A stretch of DNA of 64,000 nucleotides from Gammaproteobacteria bacterium (GCA_016744375.1 JADGEM010000019.1:1-64000), one strand, 5' to 3'. Positions 10,366 through 21,134 are shown, numbered from the stretch's first letter. Notes: generated by a model from the letters alone, not told the origin. Program-made: numbers and translations.

Positions 10366-10410
10366 CTACCCCCTTTTTTAAATTAAGAGCAAGGGGGATT
10401 GAGGGGGTTC
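10366..10410 (+). repeat. Copy 1 of a short G-rich intergenic repeat (aagggggattgagggggtt)
   Basis: ctaccccctttttta...aagggggattgagggggttc directly before ATG 10411; related copies near 20513-20543 and 21147-21181. Confidence 0.6.
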
Positions 10411-11532
10411 ATGATTGATCAAAAATTCGTTTTACAACTATGCCATGACTACACTTTCCCCTTTCTTGATGTGGCTCGACAATATTCCAGTTTGTTTAAA
10501 GGAACTGACTATAAAATCATAACTGTCTATCTGGTTGGCGATAGGAATGATGATGTGATTCAACAGACGGATTCTGATGATGTCATTTTCCTTGAATACC
10601 CTCAAAAAAGCTTACGAGGATTGAAGCGCGATCCCATTAAACAGCTAAAAAAAATATGTTCTCAATATGACTTTGAGTTTGCCATTGGACACCGTTATCA
10701 GGCGACTTATATCCTTCGAAATATTAAAAACCTGCCCGTTATCGGCATCAACCATTCTTTTGGGAAGTTCAAACGTTTTACTCGCCGCTGGTTTGTTAAT
10801 CATCACAAAAAAAATCTTTATCTGCTTGGGGTTTCTAATGCCATTCGCGATGAGATGAGGGCGTCTCTGCCGGGATTTCCGCAGAACCAGATACAAACCC
10901 TGTATAATCGTATTAATGTCAAACAGGTGGTTGCCAGACAGGTTAATAGTGCAGAAGCAAGAAAACACCTGGGTATTGCAGCAGACAAATATGTGTTTGC
11001 GAATGTCGGGCGACTGCATCCGGATAAAGATCAAAAAACATTGATTAATGCTTTTGCCAAAGTAGCATCCGAACTCACTGATACTATTTTAGTTATTCTC
11101 GGTCAGGGAAGGCTTGAGGATGAATTAAAAGCACAGGTAGAACAGCTGCAGCTGGAGGAACGTGTTTTCTTTCTTGGTGTTGTGCCTCATGCGATTAATT
11201 ATTATCGGGCTTTTAATAGTTTTGTTTTAAGCTCTGATAAAGAGCCTTTTGGTATGGTATTACTTGAAGCGATTATTGCTGAAGTACCCGTGATTGCCAC
11301 TAATGCGGGTGGAGCAAAAGAAGTTATTAGCAATTCACAGTATCTGTTTAATGTTGGCGATGAGAAAAAATTGATGGAACTCATGCGGAACGTATATTTG
11401 CAAGACAAGCCATCTTTGAAACTGATACAACAACAAAATTTACAATGGTTAGAGCAAAATTTTACTGATAATGCGGTACAACGAGCCTTTTGGTCATTGC
11501 CTTTTTTTAAGCATATTCACAGCGGTCAATGA
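10411..11532 (+). CDS. Glycosyltransferase family 4
   Basis: ANVGRLHPDKDQKTLINAFAKV, ILGQGRLEDELKAQ, FVLSSDKEPFGMVLLEAIIAEVPVIATNAGGAKEVI. The track start (10399 TTG) lies in the repeat; ATG 10411 preferred. Confidence 0.9.
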   Translation: MIDQKFVLQLCHDYTFPFLDVARQYSSLFKGTDYKIITVYLVGDRNDDVIQQTDSDDVIFLEYPQKSLRGLKRDPIKQLKKICSQYDFEFAIGHRYQATYILRNIKNLPVIGINHSFGKFKRFTRRWFVNHHKKNLYLLGVSNAIRDEMRASLPGFPQNQIQTLYNRINVKQVVARQVNSAEARKHLGIAADKYVFANVGRLHPDKDQKTLINAFAKVASELTDTILVILGQGRLEDELKAQVEQLQLEERVFFLGVVPHAINYYRAFNSFVLSSDKEPFGMVLLEAIIAEVPVIATNAGGAKEVISNSQYLFNVGDEKKLMELMRNVYLQDKPSLKLIQQQNLQWLEQNFTDNAVQRAFWSLPFFKHIHSGQ

Positions 11533-11557
11533 GTAATTAATTTACCAATGAATGATG

Positions 11558-12601
11558 TCACTTAATCTGAACCAGAAATTTCTCCATACATTTATTCCAC
11601 GAATGTTTCTTTAAAAAAGACTCATACCCTTTTATAGCAATTTTATTTCTTTTGTCTTCATTTTTTAAGTAGTAACTAACCTTATCAACGAGTTCTTCTG
11701 AGCTGGAATAGCTTTCAATTTCTTCGCCAATTTTAAATAGATCAGCCAGTTCCGGCGTGTGATCGGTTAGTAAAAAGCTCTGTGCTGCAAGTGTTTCAAA
11801 TATCCTTAAATTGATACCGGTTTCAACGCCAAAAAAAGTAGAACGGGTAATATTGAGAATAATTTTACTTTTAAATAACTGCTGATGAAGTGGCTCTCCC
11901 CAAATGGATTCCGGGGATATGGCTGTATTAAGTTCCGGAGAAATAACGGAATGATTTCTTTGCCATTTGCTGCCGTATACCTTTAGTTTAAATTGAGTAA
12001 GTTGCTCTAATAAATATACGCGTCTCATATCTGCACTGCCGACAAATAAAATGTCATTGACTTTGTCCGGGGTATGCAAGGGAATACTTTTGGCACCAAA
12101 AGGCAGGTGGCTGGCATCTAATTGATTAAGCTTATTAATAAATTGAGTGGTTGTTTTTGAAAAAGAAAAAATATGATCATAAATAGGCAGTTCATTATTA
12201 AAAAAATAAACCAGCTCTCTTTTATTGGTAAAAAGGTTGCAGCTATCTGTGTCATAAAGATAGAGCTCAAAACCAAATTCTTTTTTAATTTTCTGCACTT
12301 GGTTTAAATCAAAAAAGCGATATAAGAAACCAATAACAAATACAATGTCAGGCTTTGTTTCTTTAATCAGCTTAACCAGGCTATCATCTGTAAGTTTGGG
12401 GTAACGATAGTATGTTTCATTGTAAATATGTTTATGAATGGCCTTATTTATCGCGGATAGGGGTTTATAAAAAGATCTATGATTTAAATTGACTGCTGCA
12501 ACATAGTGACTGGGAATATTTAAATTATGAAAGGCCTCATCAATTTCTAAACCCATCGGCACGCCGCTGATACCATCTATAATTAATATTTTTTTATTCA
12601 T
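11558..12601 (-). CDS. Glycosyltransferase (CgeB/GT1-like C-terminal domain)
   Basis: NDILFVGSADMRRVYLLEQL, LHQQLFKSKIILNITRSTFFGVETGINLRIFETLAAQSFLLTDHTPELADLFKIGEEIESY. Confidence 0.75.
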   Translation of the reverse strand: MNKKILIIDGISGVPMGLEIDEAFHNLNIPSHYVAAVNLNHRSFYKPLSAINKAIHKHIYNETYYRYPKLTDDSLVKLIKETKPDIVFVIGFLYRFFDLNQVQKIKKEFGFELYLYDTDSCNLFTNKRELVYFFNNELPIYDHIFSFSKTTTQFINKLNQLDASHLPFGAKSIPLHTPDKVNDILFVGSADMRRVYLLEQLTQFKLKVYGSKWQRNHSVISPELNTAISPESIWGEPLHQQLFKSKIILNITRSTFFGVETGINLRIFETLAAQSFLLTDHTPELADLFKIGEEIESYSSSEELVDKVSYYLKNEDKRNKIAIKGYESFLKKHSWNKCMEKFLVQIK

Positions 12602-13733
12602 TGGTTTTTATTGTTTTCTCTTGAACCAGCTTAAGATATTTTTCACGGTATAATTTAATATCAAAATATTTCAGCAAATGTTGAAATAAGCGATTACCTG
12701 ATTGTACTCTTTCTTGTTCAGACATTTTACAATATTTGTTCATTATATATGACAGATGCTGGATGTCTTTAGGATGTACGATTTCATCTTTATTCGTGAT
12801 AATTGCAGGTACAATGCCGACCTGGGTGGCAACAACAGGAATTTTAGCGGCCATTGCCTCAAGTACAACCAAGGAAAAACCTTCAGTGAGTGATGACAGG
12901 ACAAACACATCAAATGCTGGCATCAATAACTTTGCATCAATTATTTCTCCCGGAAAGAGAACAGCATCCTGAAGTTTCCTTTCGTTGACATACTGCAGCA
13001 ACTCAGGTTTTAATTTACCATCACCAATGAGTACTAATTTAATCTTTTTATTAGACTGATAGAGTTCTTCAAATGCCTTAATGAGATAGATATAACCTTT
13101 TACCGTGACCATGCGGCCAATGGAGCCAAAAACAAAGCTGTCAGGTTCCAGGCCAAGCTGTTTTCTTGCCTTTTCTTTAGAATAAATCCGTTGTAATAAT
13201 TTGTCAGTATCAATGGCATTGTTAATGGTGATGACATTGTCCTGATTAAATCCATAGCCAATTTTTGTTAAAGAATCATTCACTATTTGTGAGACAGTGA
13301 CAATTGTCCAGCGTTTATCTAAAAATAAAAGTGCATTGAGCTTGCGATAAAAACGATTAAAATCACCCAGATTATGTATTACACCAATACAATGGGGTAT
13401 TTTGAGGCGTTTATTCAGCTTCATCATAATATCCAAAGCCTTAAAGCGATGTGTAATGATGACATCAAATTTTTCATTGCGGCAAAATTCTAATAATTGC
13501 TGCATTAAGGGCAGTCGCAGCCCCTTCATATCATTTTTTTTTAAATTAAAATGTTTAACACGCTCACTCTGTGACTGGATACCACTGGTTCGTTCTTCTG
13601 GAGCATTGGTCAAGTATGCCGTCACTACTTCAAATTTATCCGTGGGTAATGCGGCAATGATCTCTTCTTGCAGGTCAGAAACACGAATATTACAGATGGG
13701 TTGAAGGTGTAATACTTTAATTCGTTTTGTCAT
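12594..13733 (-). CDS. Glycosyltransferase family 4
   Basis: GSIGRMVTVKGYIYLIKAFEEL, LVLIGDGKLKPELLQYV, FVLSSLTEGFSLVVLEAMAAKIPVVATQVG. Confidence 0.9.
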   Translation of the reverse strand: MTKRIKVLHLQPICNIRVSDLQEEIIAALPTDKFEVVTAYLTNAPEERTSGIQSQSERVKHFNLKKNDMKGLRLPLMQQLLEFCRNEKFDVIITHRFKALDIMMKLNKRLKIPHCIGVIHNLGDFNRFYRKLNALLFLDKRWTIVTVSQIVNDSLTKIGYGFNQDNVITINNAIDTDKLLQRIYSKEKARKQLGLEPDSFVFGSIGRMVTVKGYIYLIKAFEELYQSNKKIKLVLIGDGKLKPELLQYVNERKLQDAVLFPGEIIDAKLLMPAFDVFVLSSLTEGFSLVVLEAMAAKIPVVATQVGIVPAIITNKDEIVHPKDIQHLSYIMNKYCKMSEQERVQSGNRLFQHLLKYFDIKLYREKYLKLVQEKTIKTNE

Positions 13734-14343
13734 GATTGTTTATATGCGAGGAAAAAGAGATGAAACGATTGATATCATTGCTCTGCAGGTATTTTAAGCC
13801 TTCTTTTATTTGAGTTTCAGGCCAGTTCCACCAGCAAATAGAAAGCAGTTGCTTTATTATTTCAGGTGAAAAACGATACTTGATAATTTTTGCAGGATTG
13901 CCACCGACAATACTATAGGGTTTGACATCCTGGGTAACGATGGCACCATTGGCAATGACAGCACCATCACCAATGGTGACTCCAGATAAAATAATCACAT
14001 TTGCACAGATCCAGACGTCATTGCCAATAATTACATCGCCCTTACTAAGACCATAATCTTTAATGCTGTTATCTTCAAACATATAGCTGAGGGGTGAAGT
14101 TGTTATCCAGTCTAAACGATGTTCGCCACCGAGAAAAATCTGCACATAAGCAGAGATCGAACAAAAAGAGCCGATTTTTAGTGTCGAGCCTTCCTTCCAG
14201 TCATGAACCTCCGGCACACCATAGGAACCTCTTCCGATGATATAGTTCGGGTATTTCTTTTTAAAACGACGTGTCCGGCGTTCAAATTTGGACTGTTTTG
14301 GTTCAGATTTGAATTGCTTAAAAAAATGTTTGATCATATTCAT
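13717..14343 (-). CDS. Hexapeptide-repeat O-acetyltransferase (CatB/xenobiotic acetyltransferase-like)
   Basis: Left-handed beta-helix repeats: GRGSYGVPEVHDW, IGSFCSISAYVQIFLGGEHRLDW, VIIGNDVWICANVIILSGVTIGDGAVIANGAIVTQDVKPYSIVGGNPAKII. Confidence 0.88.
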   Translation of the reverse strand: MNMIKHFFKQFKSEPKQSKFERRTRRFKKKYPNYIIGRGSYGVPEVHDWKEGSTLKIGSFCSISAYVQIFLGGEHRLDWITTSPLSYMFEDNSIKDYGLSKGDVIIGNDVWICANVIILSGVTIGDGAVIANGAIVTQDVKPYSIVGGNPAKIIKYRFSPEIIKQLLSICWWNWPETQIKEGLKYLQSNDINRFISFSSHINNHDKTN

Positions 14344-14368
14344 TTGATTTAATTCTTTAGAACTACTT

Positions 14369-15238
14369 TTATTGGTGGTGTGGTAATAATAAGTAAAAAA
14401 AGCCTCTCAAAAATTTTAAATTATAATATTGTGGTGAAATTTGTTTGAGGATTTTCCAGGCGTAAACACGGTCTTTTTTTGAAACCTTCAAAAACATTCG
14501 TAACAGTACCTGGTTTTTGACATCGAGATACTCAGGTTCATTGGTATAATTTGAATAGGTTGTCATAAGACTTTCAGTCATGAACTGATAATTTTTGTAA
14601 GAATTAGTACTATGCTCGCGGTAATAAGCCAACACATCATTTAGTACTGTTATTTTATGACCGGCATGTGTAATGCGTAACCATAAATCCAGATCTTCAA
14701 GGTTACTTTCAGTATTAAAACCCTTCACTTCGGAGAGTATTGTGGCGCGGATCATGACAGTTGGAGCGGCAGGTATTTGCTTTGGTGTCAGAAACACAGT
14801 TTTAAAATCAAGCTCATGATATGGCTTTAATCGTTGCTTTGCCTTGATTTTCCCATGATCATCAATGCACAGGATATTACCCCCGACGACGGCAATATTT
14901 TCATGGGTTTCAAGATACTGCACCTGCTTTTCTGTCTTATCCAGCATTAGATAATCATCAGAACCCAGAGGTGCAATATATTTACCCTTTGCTTTGCTCA
15001 TGGCTTTATTTAAGGTTTTTGTCAGTCCTATATTGGCCTGGCGCTCAAAAGAAAAATGATATTTTTGGCTTAACTGCTCTAAAATATCGGCACTCTTATC
15101 GGATGAACCATCATCAATTACAATGAGTTCGATGTTTTTATATGTCTGCTGCACAATGCTTTCAATGCACTGAGAAATATAATCCTGGTGGTTATAGCAA
15201 GAGATAATAATGCTGACAAGCGGCTGAGTTGAGTTCAT
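14369..15238 (-). CDS. Glycosyltransferase family 2
   Basis: VSIIISCYNHQDYISQCIESIVQQTYKNIELIVIDDGSSDKSADIL, APLGSDDYL. Confidence 0.92.
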   Translation of the reverse strand: MNSTQPLVSIIISCYNHQDYISQCIESIVQQTYKNIELIVIDDGSSDKSADILEQLSQKYHFSFERQANIGLTKTLNKAMSKAKGKYIAPLGSDDYLMLDKTEKQVQYLETHENIAVVGGNILCIDDHGKIKAKQRLKPYHELDFKTVFLTPKQIPAAPTVMIRATILSEVKGFNTESNLEDLDLWLRITHAGHKITVLNDVLAYYREHSTNSYKNYQFMTESLMTTYSNYTNEPEYLDVKNQVLLRMFLKVSKKDRVYAWKILKQISPQYYNLKFLRGFFYLLLPHHQ

Positions 15239-15247
15239 TGAGACAGG

Positions 15248-15934
15248 CTATCCAGTTTCTCGGTTAATTGCCTTGAGATCACGGCTGGTTTGTAAAAATT
15301 TTTTCTTAAAATACTGTTGTGTGAAAAAAAGAGTTCTAACATGGCTGTGATTGAGATAGCCATTTTCTATGGCCTGACTCTGCTGGATAAATCGAATGTC
15401 TTCCGGTAGACGAAAAATATGTTTTAAGTTTCTTAAGCGTTTAAAAATGCTTAGCGGGAAAGGACTAATATTCATATCTGAAATATCAATCAGTCCAAAC
15501 TGTTTATCTGGTGTGTAAATTATGTTGCCAAAGTGCACAGAACGGAAAAAAATACCTTTCGAATGTAAGAGAGCAAGGAATTCACCTAGTTTTTCTAAAA
15601 ATTGATCATTTCCAGAATGACTGTTCAGGTATTCCCTGACCATTATACCTTCCAGCTGATGATAATGCACAGCTGTACGCCGAATCCCTTTGATATTATA
15701 AAGATCAATTAAAGTGATAGTGGGAATGTTCAACTGCTTTAGCTTTTTTGCATTTTTTGCAAAGCGACGAGCCGGTGAATAAATAGTGGCCTGTGACAGC
15801 AGACGTTTAACGCGAAAAAGTTTGATAATAGAATGATCAGTGAGTTCCAGCACTTTTTTACCATGCTCATCATCAGCTAGAACTGCAGAATTTTGAGTGA
15901 GACGATCAAATGCCTCAAGTGTCAATTGTTTCAT
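15248..15934 (-). CDS. LPS kinase-like/toluene tolerance family protein
   Basis: Kinase-fold signature GIFFRSVHFGNIIYTPDKQFGLIDISDM; RLLSQATIYSPARRFAKNAKKLKQLNIPT. Confidence 0.7.
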   Translation of the reverse strand: MKQLTLEAFDRLTQNSAVLADDEHGKKVLELTDHSIIKLFRVKRLLSQATIYSPARRFAKNAKKLKQLNIPTITLIDLYNIKGIRRTAVHYHQLEGIMVREYLNSHSGNDQFLEKLGEFLALLHSKGIFFRSVHFGNIIYTPDKQFGLIDISDMNISPFPLSIFKRLRNLKHIFRLPEDIRFIQQSQAIENGYLNHSHVRTLFFTQQYFKKKFLQTSRDLKAINRETG

Positions 15935-16056
15935 TTAACTATTTTTTTTGGCTGACAGCTCTTATTTAACCTAAGCACTGATATGAAAGTATCTCTGATT
16001 ATCCCATAAACACTGTAAAATATGCCAGTAAATGCTGAATTTGTGTTAAATATGAT

Positions 16057-17835
16057 ATGATTTATCCTTTCAAAAATAATGAGATATCAGTGAATACAAA
16101 AAGTAAGCAATCAGGTCTCACCGTATACATCCGCTTATTACAATATGTAAAGCCGCACTGGAAAATATTTGTACTGAGTGTTTTTGGTTATTTGCTTTAT
16201 TCCGGCTCTCAGCCATTACTTGCCAAGGTAACAGGTTGGTTGACTGATGCAGTTTACAGTAAGGATACTGAGGCTGTTTATCTGATCCCTATCAGCTTGT
16301 TGGTCATTTATTTCTTTAGAGGTTTGGGCGGTTTTATTGGTACTTACTTTTTAGCAAAAGTCTCTTTTTCTATCGTACATACCTTGCGCACAGAGATGTT
16401 TGACAAGCTGGTACTCTTACCCAATAGTTACTACGAGCAAAATAACTCTGGCCAACTGATCTCAATGATTACCTTTAATGTCGCTCAGGTGACTGGTGCA
16501 GCGACAGATGCGGTGAAAGTTATTGTCAGAGAAGGCATCACGGTTATTGCTCTGTTGGGTTTTCTCTTTTATTCTAACTGGCAACTCTCTCTAACCTTTT
16601 TAGCCATTACACCTTTGATTGGTTTTGTTGTCGCCTTTGCAAGCAAACGATTCAAAAAACTGAGCAAAAAAATTCAGGTTACCATGGGTGATATTACCCA
16701 TATCTCTTCTGAAGCGATAAATGGTTATAAAGAAGTCAAAAGCTTTGGCGGGGAGACCTATGAACAGGCTCGTTTCCTGGGTGCCAGCCAGAAGAACTAT
16801 CGGCAGAACATGAAAATGGTAATGACTTCTGCTATTAATACCCCCGTTCTACAAATGATAGTTGCCTTTGCATTATCCATGCTGGTATTTCTAGCCCTAA
16901 GTTTTCTCGATCAGATGGAGCCTGATGCTTTTATTGCCTACATTGTTGCCGCCGGTCTGCTACCTAAACCCATCCGTCAACTCAGTGAAGTCAACTCAAC
17001 TATACAAAAAGGCATTGCCGCAGCTGAGAGTGTTTTTTTGATACTGGATGAAGAGCCAGAGAAGGATATGGGTACTCTTGAGGTACAATCCATAAAAGGC
17101 CATCTGGAGTTTAAAAATATCAATTTTCAGTACCCTGATACTGAAAAAACAGTCATCAAAGATTTCAATCTAAGTATTAAGCCTGGCCAGACAGTTGCCT
17201 TTGTGGGGCGTTCCGGGAGTGGCAAGTCGACCCTTGTGAGCCTGATCTCTCGTTTTTATGATGTTAGACAGGGTGAAATCCTGCTTGATGGGGAAAATCT
17301 GGCTGATTATTCCCTGAAATCACTCAGAGAGCAAATCTCTTTAGTGACACAGGATGTGACCTTATTTAATGACACCATAGAAAAAAATATTGCCTATGGC
17401 TCACTGAGTCACCATAACCGAGATGAAGTTACCAGTGCTGCTGAATCAGCCTATGCGATGGAATTTATTGCAGAGCAATCCGATGGACTGGATACTTTGA
17501 TTGGTGAAGATGGTGTGCTTCTGTCCGGTGGACAAAGGCAGCGCCTGGCCATTGCCCGAGCCTTGCTGAAAAATTCTCCCATTCTCATCCTGGATGAAGC
17601 GACTTCAGCATTGGATACCGAGTCAGAGCGTAAAATTCAGGCAGCGTTAGAAAATGTGATGAGAGGGCGGACCACTCTGGTCATTGCTCATCGCTTATCA
17701 ACGATTGAAAATGCTGACTTGATTGTGGTTATGGACAAAGGTTCTATTATTGAAATGGGTAGCCATGATGAACTGATTGTTCATGAAGGCTTCTATAATA
17801 AGCTGCATAAGAAGCAATTTGATGATAATGAATAA
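16057..17835 (+). CDS. msbA: Lipid A export ABC transporter permease/ATPase
   Basis: Fused ABC TMD-NBD: VGRSGSGKSTLVSLISRFYD, LLSGGQRQRLAIARALLKNSPILILDEATSALDTESE; located at the end of the core locus as in Pseudomonas. Confidence 0.92.
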   Translation: MIYPFKNNEISVNTKSKQSGLTVYIRLLQYVKPHWKIFVLSVFGYLLYSGSQPLLAKVTGWLTDAVYSKDTEAVYLIPISLLVIYFFRGLGGFIGTYFLAKVSFSIVHTLRTEMFDKLVLLPNSYYEQNNSGQLISMITFNVAQVTGAATDAVKVIVREGITVIALLGFLFYSNWQLSLTFLAITPLIGFVVAFASKRFKKLSKKIQVTMGDITHISSEAINGYKEVKSFGGETYEQARFLGASQKNYRQNMKMVMTSAINTPVLQMIVAFALSMLVFLALSFLDQMEPDAFIAYIVAAGLLPKPIRQLSEVNSTIQKGIAAAESVFLILDEEPEKDMGTLEVQSIKGHLEFKNINFQYPDTEKTVIKDFNLSIKPGQTVAFVGRSGSGKSTLVSLISRFYDVRQGEILLDGENLADYSLKSLREQISLVTQDVTLFNDTIEKNIAYGSLSHHNRDEVTSAAESAYAMEFIAEQSDGLDTLIGEDGVLLSGGQRQRLAIARALLKNSPILILDEATSALDTESERKIQAALENVMRGRTTLVIAHRLSTIENADLIVVMDKGSIIEMGSHDELIVHEGFYNKLHKKQFDDNE

Positions 17836-17981
17836 TCTTACAGTCAGATGCTGAAATATCTGACAGATTCTGCACCAATGTGCTGATAGTTCCCACATTA
17901 TATCTTCCGTAAAATACTTAATCAGCTGCTCAGGAAGGTCCTGACAGTTTACTTTAAAGAAAATTATTTTAAGGAAAGAAT

Positions 17982-18251
17982 ATGAAAACAATTAATTACG
18001 GACTGAATGTACTTTTACTGGCTATGATGCTGACGTTTACTTCCATTTCTATGGCTCAGGAAGTGAATGTGAATACCGCTGATGCACAAAGCATTGCCGG
18101 CAGTTTAAATGGTATCGGCTTAAAAAAAGCCGAAGCCATTGTTGCCTGGCGGGCAGAACATGGCGACTTTACGGATTTAAGCAGTCTGGAAAGTGTCAAA
18201 GGTGTGGGCCCAAAAACCATCGAAAAAAATAAGGCAAATATCCAGTTTTAA
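17982..18251 (+). CDS. ComEA-family helix-hairpin-helix protein
   Basis: Signal peptide followed by VNVNTADAQSIAGSLNGIGLKKAEAIVAWRAEHGDFTDLSSLESVKGVGPKTIEKNKANIQF. Confidence 0.92.
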   Translation: MKTINYGLNVLLLAMMLTFTSISMAQEVNVNTADAQSIAGSLNGIGLKKAEAIVAWRAEHGDFTDLSSLESVKGVGPKTIEKNKANIQF

Positions 18252-18260
18252 ACTCACCCC

Positions 18261-18288
18261 ACATTCCCACTTCCTCATGTGGGAATGT
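18261..18288 (+). terminator. Strong hairpin downstream of comEA-like gene
   Basis: Perfect 10-bp inverted repeat ACATTCCCAC-ttcctcat-GTGGGAATGT; no canonical U tract immediately after. Confidence 0.5.
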
Positions 18289-18330
18289 ACATGCCCATTT
18301 ATTTACAAATAGATTATTAAGGATGATAAT

Positions 18331-18513
18331 ATGATATTTTTTGAAGGATTTGAACAACTTTATAGAGTAGAAGAACTATCAGCTCAAAAGGCAAAAAAAA
18401 TTTTGATACAGCAGGAAATGGATGAACCTGTGATTGAAGAGACTATTGAGCAATTATTTAATCAGACCTATTCATTTCGAGCTAATTGTAAGCCAACCCG
18501 ATTCGTCTTATAA
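18331..18513 (+). CDS. Small hypothetical protein (60 aa)
   Basis: ORF preceded by taaggatgataat RBS-like sequence; no family recognised. Confidence 0.4.
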   Translation: MIFFEGFEQLYRVEELSAQKAKKILIQQEMDEPVIEETIEQLFNQTYSFRANCKPTRFVL

Positions 18514-18565
18514 TCCCCATATCTAACATAGTAATTGCTCTTAAAGACTGATTCAGGAGATCATA

Positions 18566-19621
18566 TTGAATATTATTGTAACAGGAGGAGCTGGATTTAT
18601 AGGTTCAGCTGTGATACGTCAATACATCAAGGAGACTGAACACACTATCATTAATGTCGATGTCCTGACCTATGCGGGTAATTTAGAGTCATTGTCCGAA
18701 GTTGAAAAAAATTCCCGATATCATTTCGAACAGGTTGATATCTGTGATAATGAAGCAATGACCCATGTTTTTGAACAATACCAGCCCGATGCCATAATGC
18801 ACCTGGCGGCAGAGTCTCATGTTGATCGTTCCATTGATGGACCTGCTGATTTTATACAAACTAATATTGTCGGCACCTGCAATCTGCTTGAAGTCGCTCG
18901 CCAATACTGGAATCAACTGGATGATAGCAAAAAATCCACCTTCCGCTTTCACCATGTTTCGACAGATGAAGTTTATGGTGATTTAGATGAAACCGGCTTT
19001 TTTACTGAAAAAACAGCCTATGAGCCCAGCTCACCCTATTCAGCCAGTAAGGCATCGTCTGATCACCTGGTGAGAGCATGGCATCGTACCTATGGTTTTC
19101 CAGTCGTGATCACCAATTGCTCTAATAACTACGGCAGCCATCAATTTCCGGAAAAACTCATCCCCCTGGTGACGCTCAATGCTCTGGAAGGAAAGCCATT
19201 ACCCATCTATGGTAATGGCCAGCAAATCAGAGACTGGCTGCATGTCGATGATCATGCTCGTGCTTTAAGACTGGTTCTGGAAACAGGCAAGGATGCTGAG
19301 ACCTATAATATTGGTGGTCATAATGAAAAAACCAATCTTGAAGTGGTTAAAACCATTTGCACCTTACTGGACAAGCTTGTTCCTGAGTCGGCCTATAAGC
19401 CTCATGAACAATTAATTACCTATGTGACTGATCGTCCAGGTCATGACCTGCGTTATGCGATTGATGCTGACAAAATTGACAATGAACTGGGCTGGCTCCC
19501 TCAGGAAACCTTTGAATCAGGCATAGAAAAAACCATCAACTGGTATTTGAACAATAAGGCGTGGTGTCAGCATGTACAGGATGGCAGCTATCAGCGTGAA
19601 CGCCTGGGGGCTGATATATGA
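18566..19621 (+). CDS. rfbB: dTDP-glucose 4,6-dehydratase
   Basis: [72 protein letters not shown]. Confidence 0.96.
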   Translation: MNIIVTGGAGFIGSAVIRQYIKETEHTIINVDVLTYAGNLESLSEVEKNSRYHFEQVDICDNEAMTHVFEQYQPDAIMHLAAESHVDRSIDGPADFIQTNIVGTCNLLEVARQYWNQLDDSKKSTFRFHHVSTDEVYGDLDETGFFTEKTAYEPSSPYSASKASSDHLVRAWHRTYGFPVVITNCSNNYGSHQFPEKLIPLVTLNALEGKPLPIYGNGQQIRDWLHVDDHARALRLVLETGKDAETYNIGGHNEKTNLEVVKTICTLLDKLVPESAYKPHEQLITYVTDRPGHDLRYAIDADKIDNELGWLPQETFESGIEKTINWYLNNKAWCQHVQDGSYQRERLGADI

Positions 19622-20502
19622 AGGGTATTATCCTTGCTGGTGGTTCTGGCACTCGTCTTTATCCCATCACTAAAGGGGTTAGCAAACAACTTACTCCGAT
19701 TTATGATAAACCCATGGTGTACTATCCGCTCTCAGTACTGATGTTGGCAGGAATAACCGAAGTGTTGATTATTTCGACCCCCCATGATTTGCCTCAATTT
19801 GAATCTTTACTGGGTGACGGTCATGATATTGGGATGAAATTTTCTTATAAAGTTCAGCCATCACCTGATGGGCTGGCTCAGGCTTTTATTATTGGTGAAG
19901 AATTTATTGGAGATGATGATGTCTGCCTGGTTTTAGGGGATAATATTTTTTATGGGCACGGTTTCAAAAGAATGCTCAGACATTCAGTTAATAATATCAC
20001 TGAACAGGCTAAAGCTACGGTCTTTGGTTATTATGTCCGTGATCCTGAACGCTATGGTGTCGCAGAGTTTGATTCTTCAGGAAACGTTTTAAGTATTGAA
20101 GAAAAACCAGAACATCCCAAAAGCAATCATGCTGTTGTCGGCCTCTATTTTTATCCCAATAATGTCATTGAGATTGCCAAAGCCGTTAAACCTTCCCACC
20201 GTGGTGAACTGGAAATCACCTCGGTGAATCAGGCTTATCTTAAACAGAAGAACCTCAAAGTTGAACTCATGGGACGAGGTTTTGCCTGGCTGGACACAGG
20301 TACCCACGAAAGCTTGATGGAAGCATCAAACTATATTCAGACTATAGAAAAACGTCAGGGTTTAAAAGTAGCCTGTATTGAAGAAATTGCCTATGAAATG
20401 GGCTATATCAATAAAGAACAGTTAATTGAACTTGCTCAGCCACTCAAGAAAAACCAATACGGTCAGTATTTGTTACGCAGAACCAAAGAGGACATTGCTT
20501 AA
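19618..20502 (+). CDS. rfbA: Glucose-1-phosphate thymidylyltransferase
   Basis: [65 protein letters not shown]. Confidence 0.97.
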   Translation: MKGIILAGGSGTRLYPITKGVSKQLTPIYDKPMVYYPLSVLMLAGITEVLIISTPHDLPQFESLLGDGHDIGMKFSYKVQPSPDGLAQAFIIGEEFIGDDDVCLVLGDNIFYGHGFKRMLRHSVNNITEQAKATVFGYYVRDPERYGVAEFDSSGNVLSIEEKPEHPKSNHAVVGLYFYPNNVIEIAKAVKPSHRGELEITSVNQAYLKQKNLKVELMGRGFAWLDTGTHESLMEASNYIQTIEKRQGLKVACIEEIAYEMGYINKEQLIELAQPLKKNQYGQYLLRRTKEDIA

Positions 20503-20512
20503 GCTCTTGCTT

Positions 20513-20543
20513 CCCCTTTTTCAAAAGGGGACTGAGGGAGGCT
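20513..20543 (+). repeat. Copy 2 of G-rich intergenic repeat with perfect CCCCTTTT-tc-AAAAGGGG inverted repeat
   Basis: cccctttttcaaaaggggactgagggaggctg between rfbA and rfbC. Confidence 0.6.
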
Positions 20544-20558
20544 GTATGCATACAAGAT

Positions 20559-21134
20559 ATGAAATATACCAAAACAAACATACCTGAGGTCATCCTGATC
20601 GAGCCCAAAGTGTTCGGCGATGATCGAGGCTATTTCATCGAAACTTTCAGATGTGATATCTTTGAACAGAATACCGGGATACAGACGACCTTCGTGCAGG
20701 ATAATGAATCCCGTTCTAGTCATGGTGTGTTAAGAGGTCTGCATTATCAGCTTCCTCCTTATGCTCAAAGCAAGTTGGTTCGGGTTATTGAAGGTAAAGT
20801 CCTGGATATTGCCGTTGATATCAGAAAAGGTTCGCCAACATTTGGCCAGCATGTCACTGTAGAACTTTCAGCAGAAAATAAACATCAGCTCTTTATTCCC
20901 AGGGGTTTTGCCCATGGCTTTGTCGTGCTCTCAGAAAACGCCATTTTTGCTTATAAGGTTGACAATTATTATTCACCGGAATGTGACAGGGGCATTCAGT
21001 TCGATGACCCACAGCTTAATATCAACTGGAAAGTGGAGCACCAACACCTCCAGCTTTCAGAAAAAGACAAAACCCAAGCACAACTAAAAGATGCCCCCGA
21101 TCTGTTCGACTATGAAATAAATTTATATGCATAA
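20559..21134 (+). CDS. rfbC: dTDP-4-dehydrorhamnose 3,5-epimerase
   Basis: VILIEPKVFGDDRGYFIETF, SRSSHGVLRGLHYQLPPYAQSKLVRVIEGKVLDIAVDIRKGSPTFGQ, IPRGFAHGFVVLSE. Confidence 0.96.
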   Translation: MKYTKTNIPEVILIEPKVFGDDRGYFIETFRCDIFEQNTGIQTTFVQDNESRSSHGVLRGLHYQLPPYAQSKLVRVIEGKVLDIAVDIRKGSPTFGQHVTVELSAENKHQLFIPRGFAHGFVVLSENAIFAYKVDNYYSPECDRGIQFDDPQLNINWKVEHQHLQLSEKDKTQAQLKDAPDLFDYEINLYA

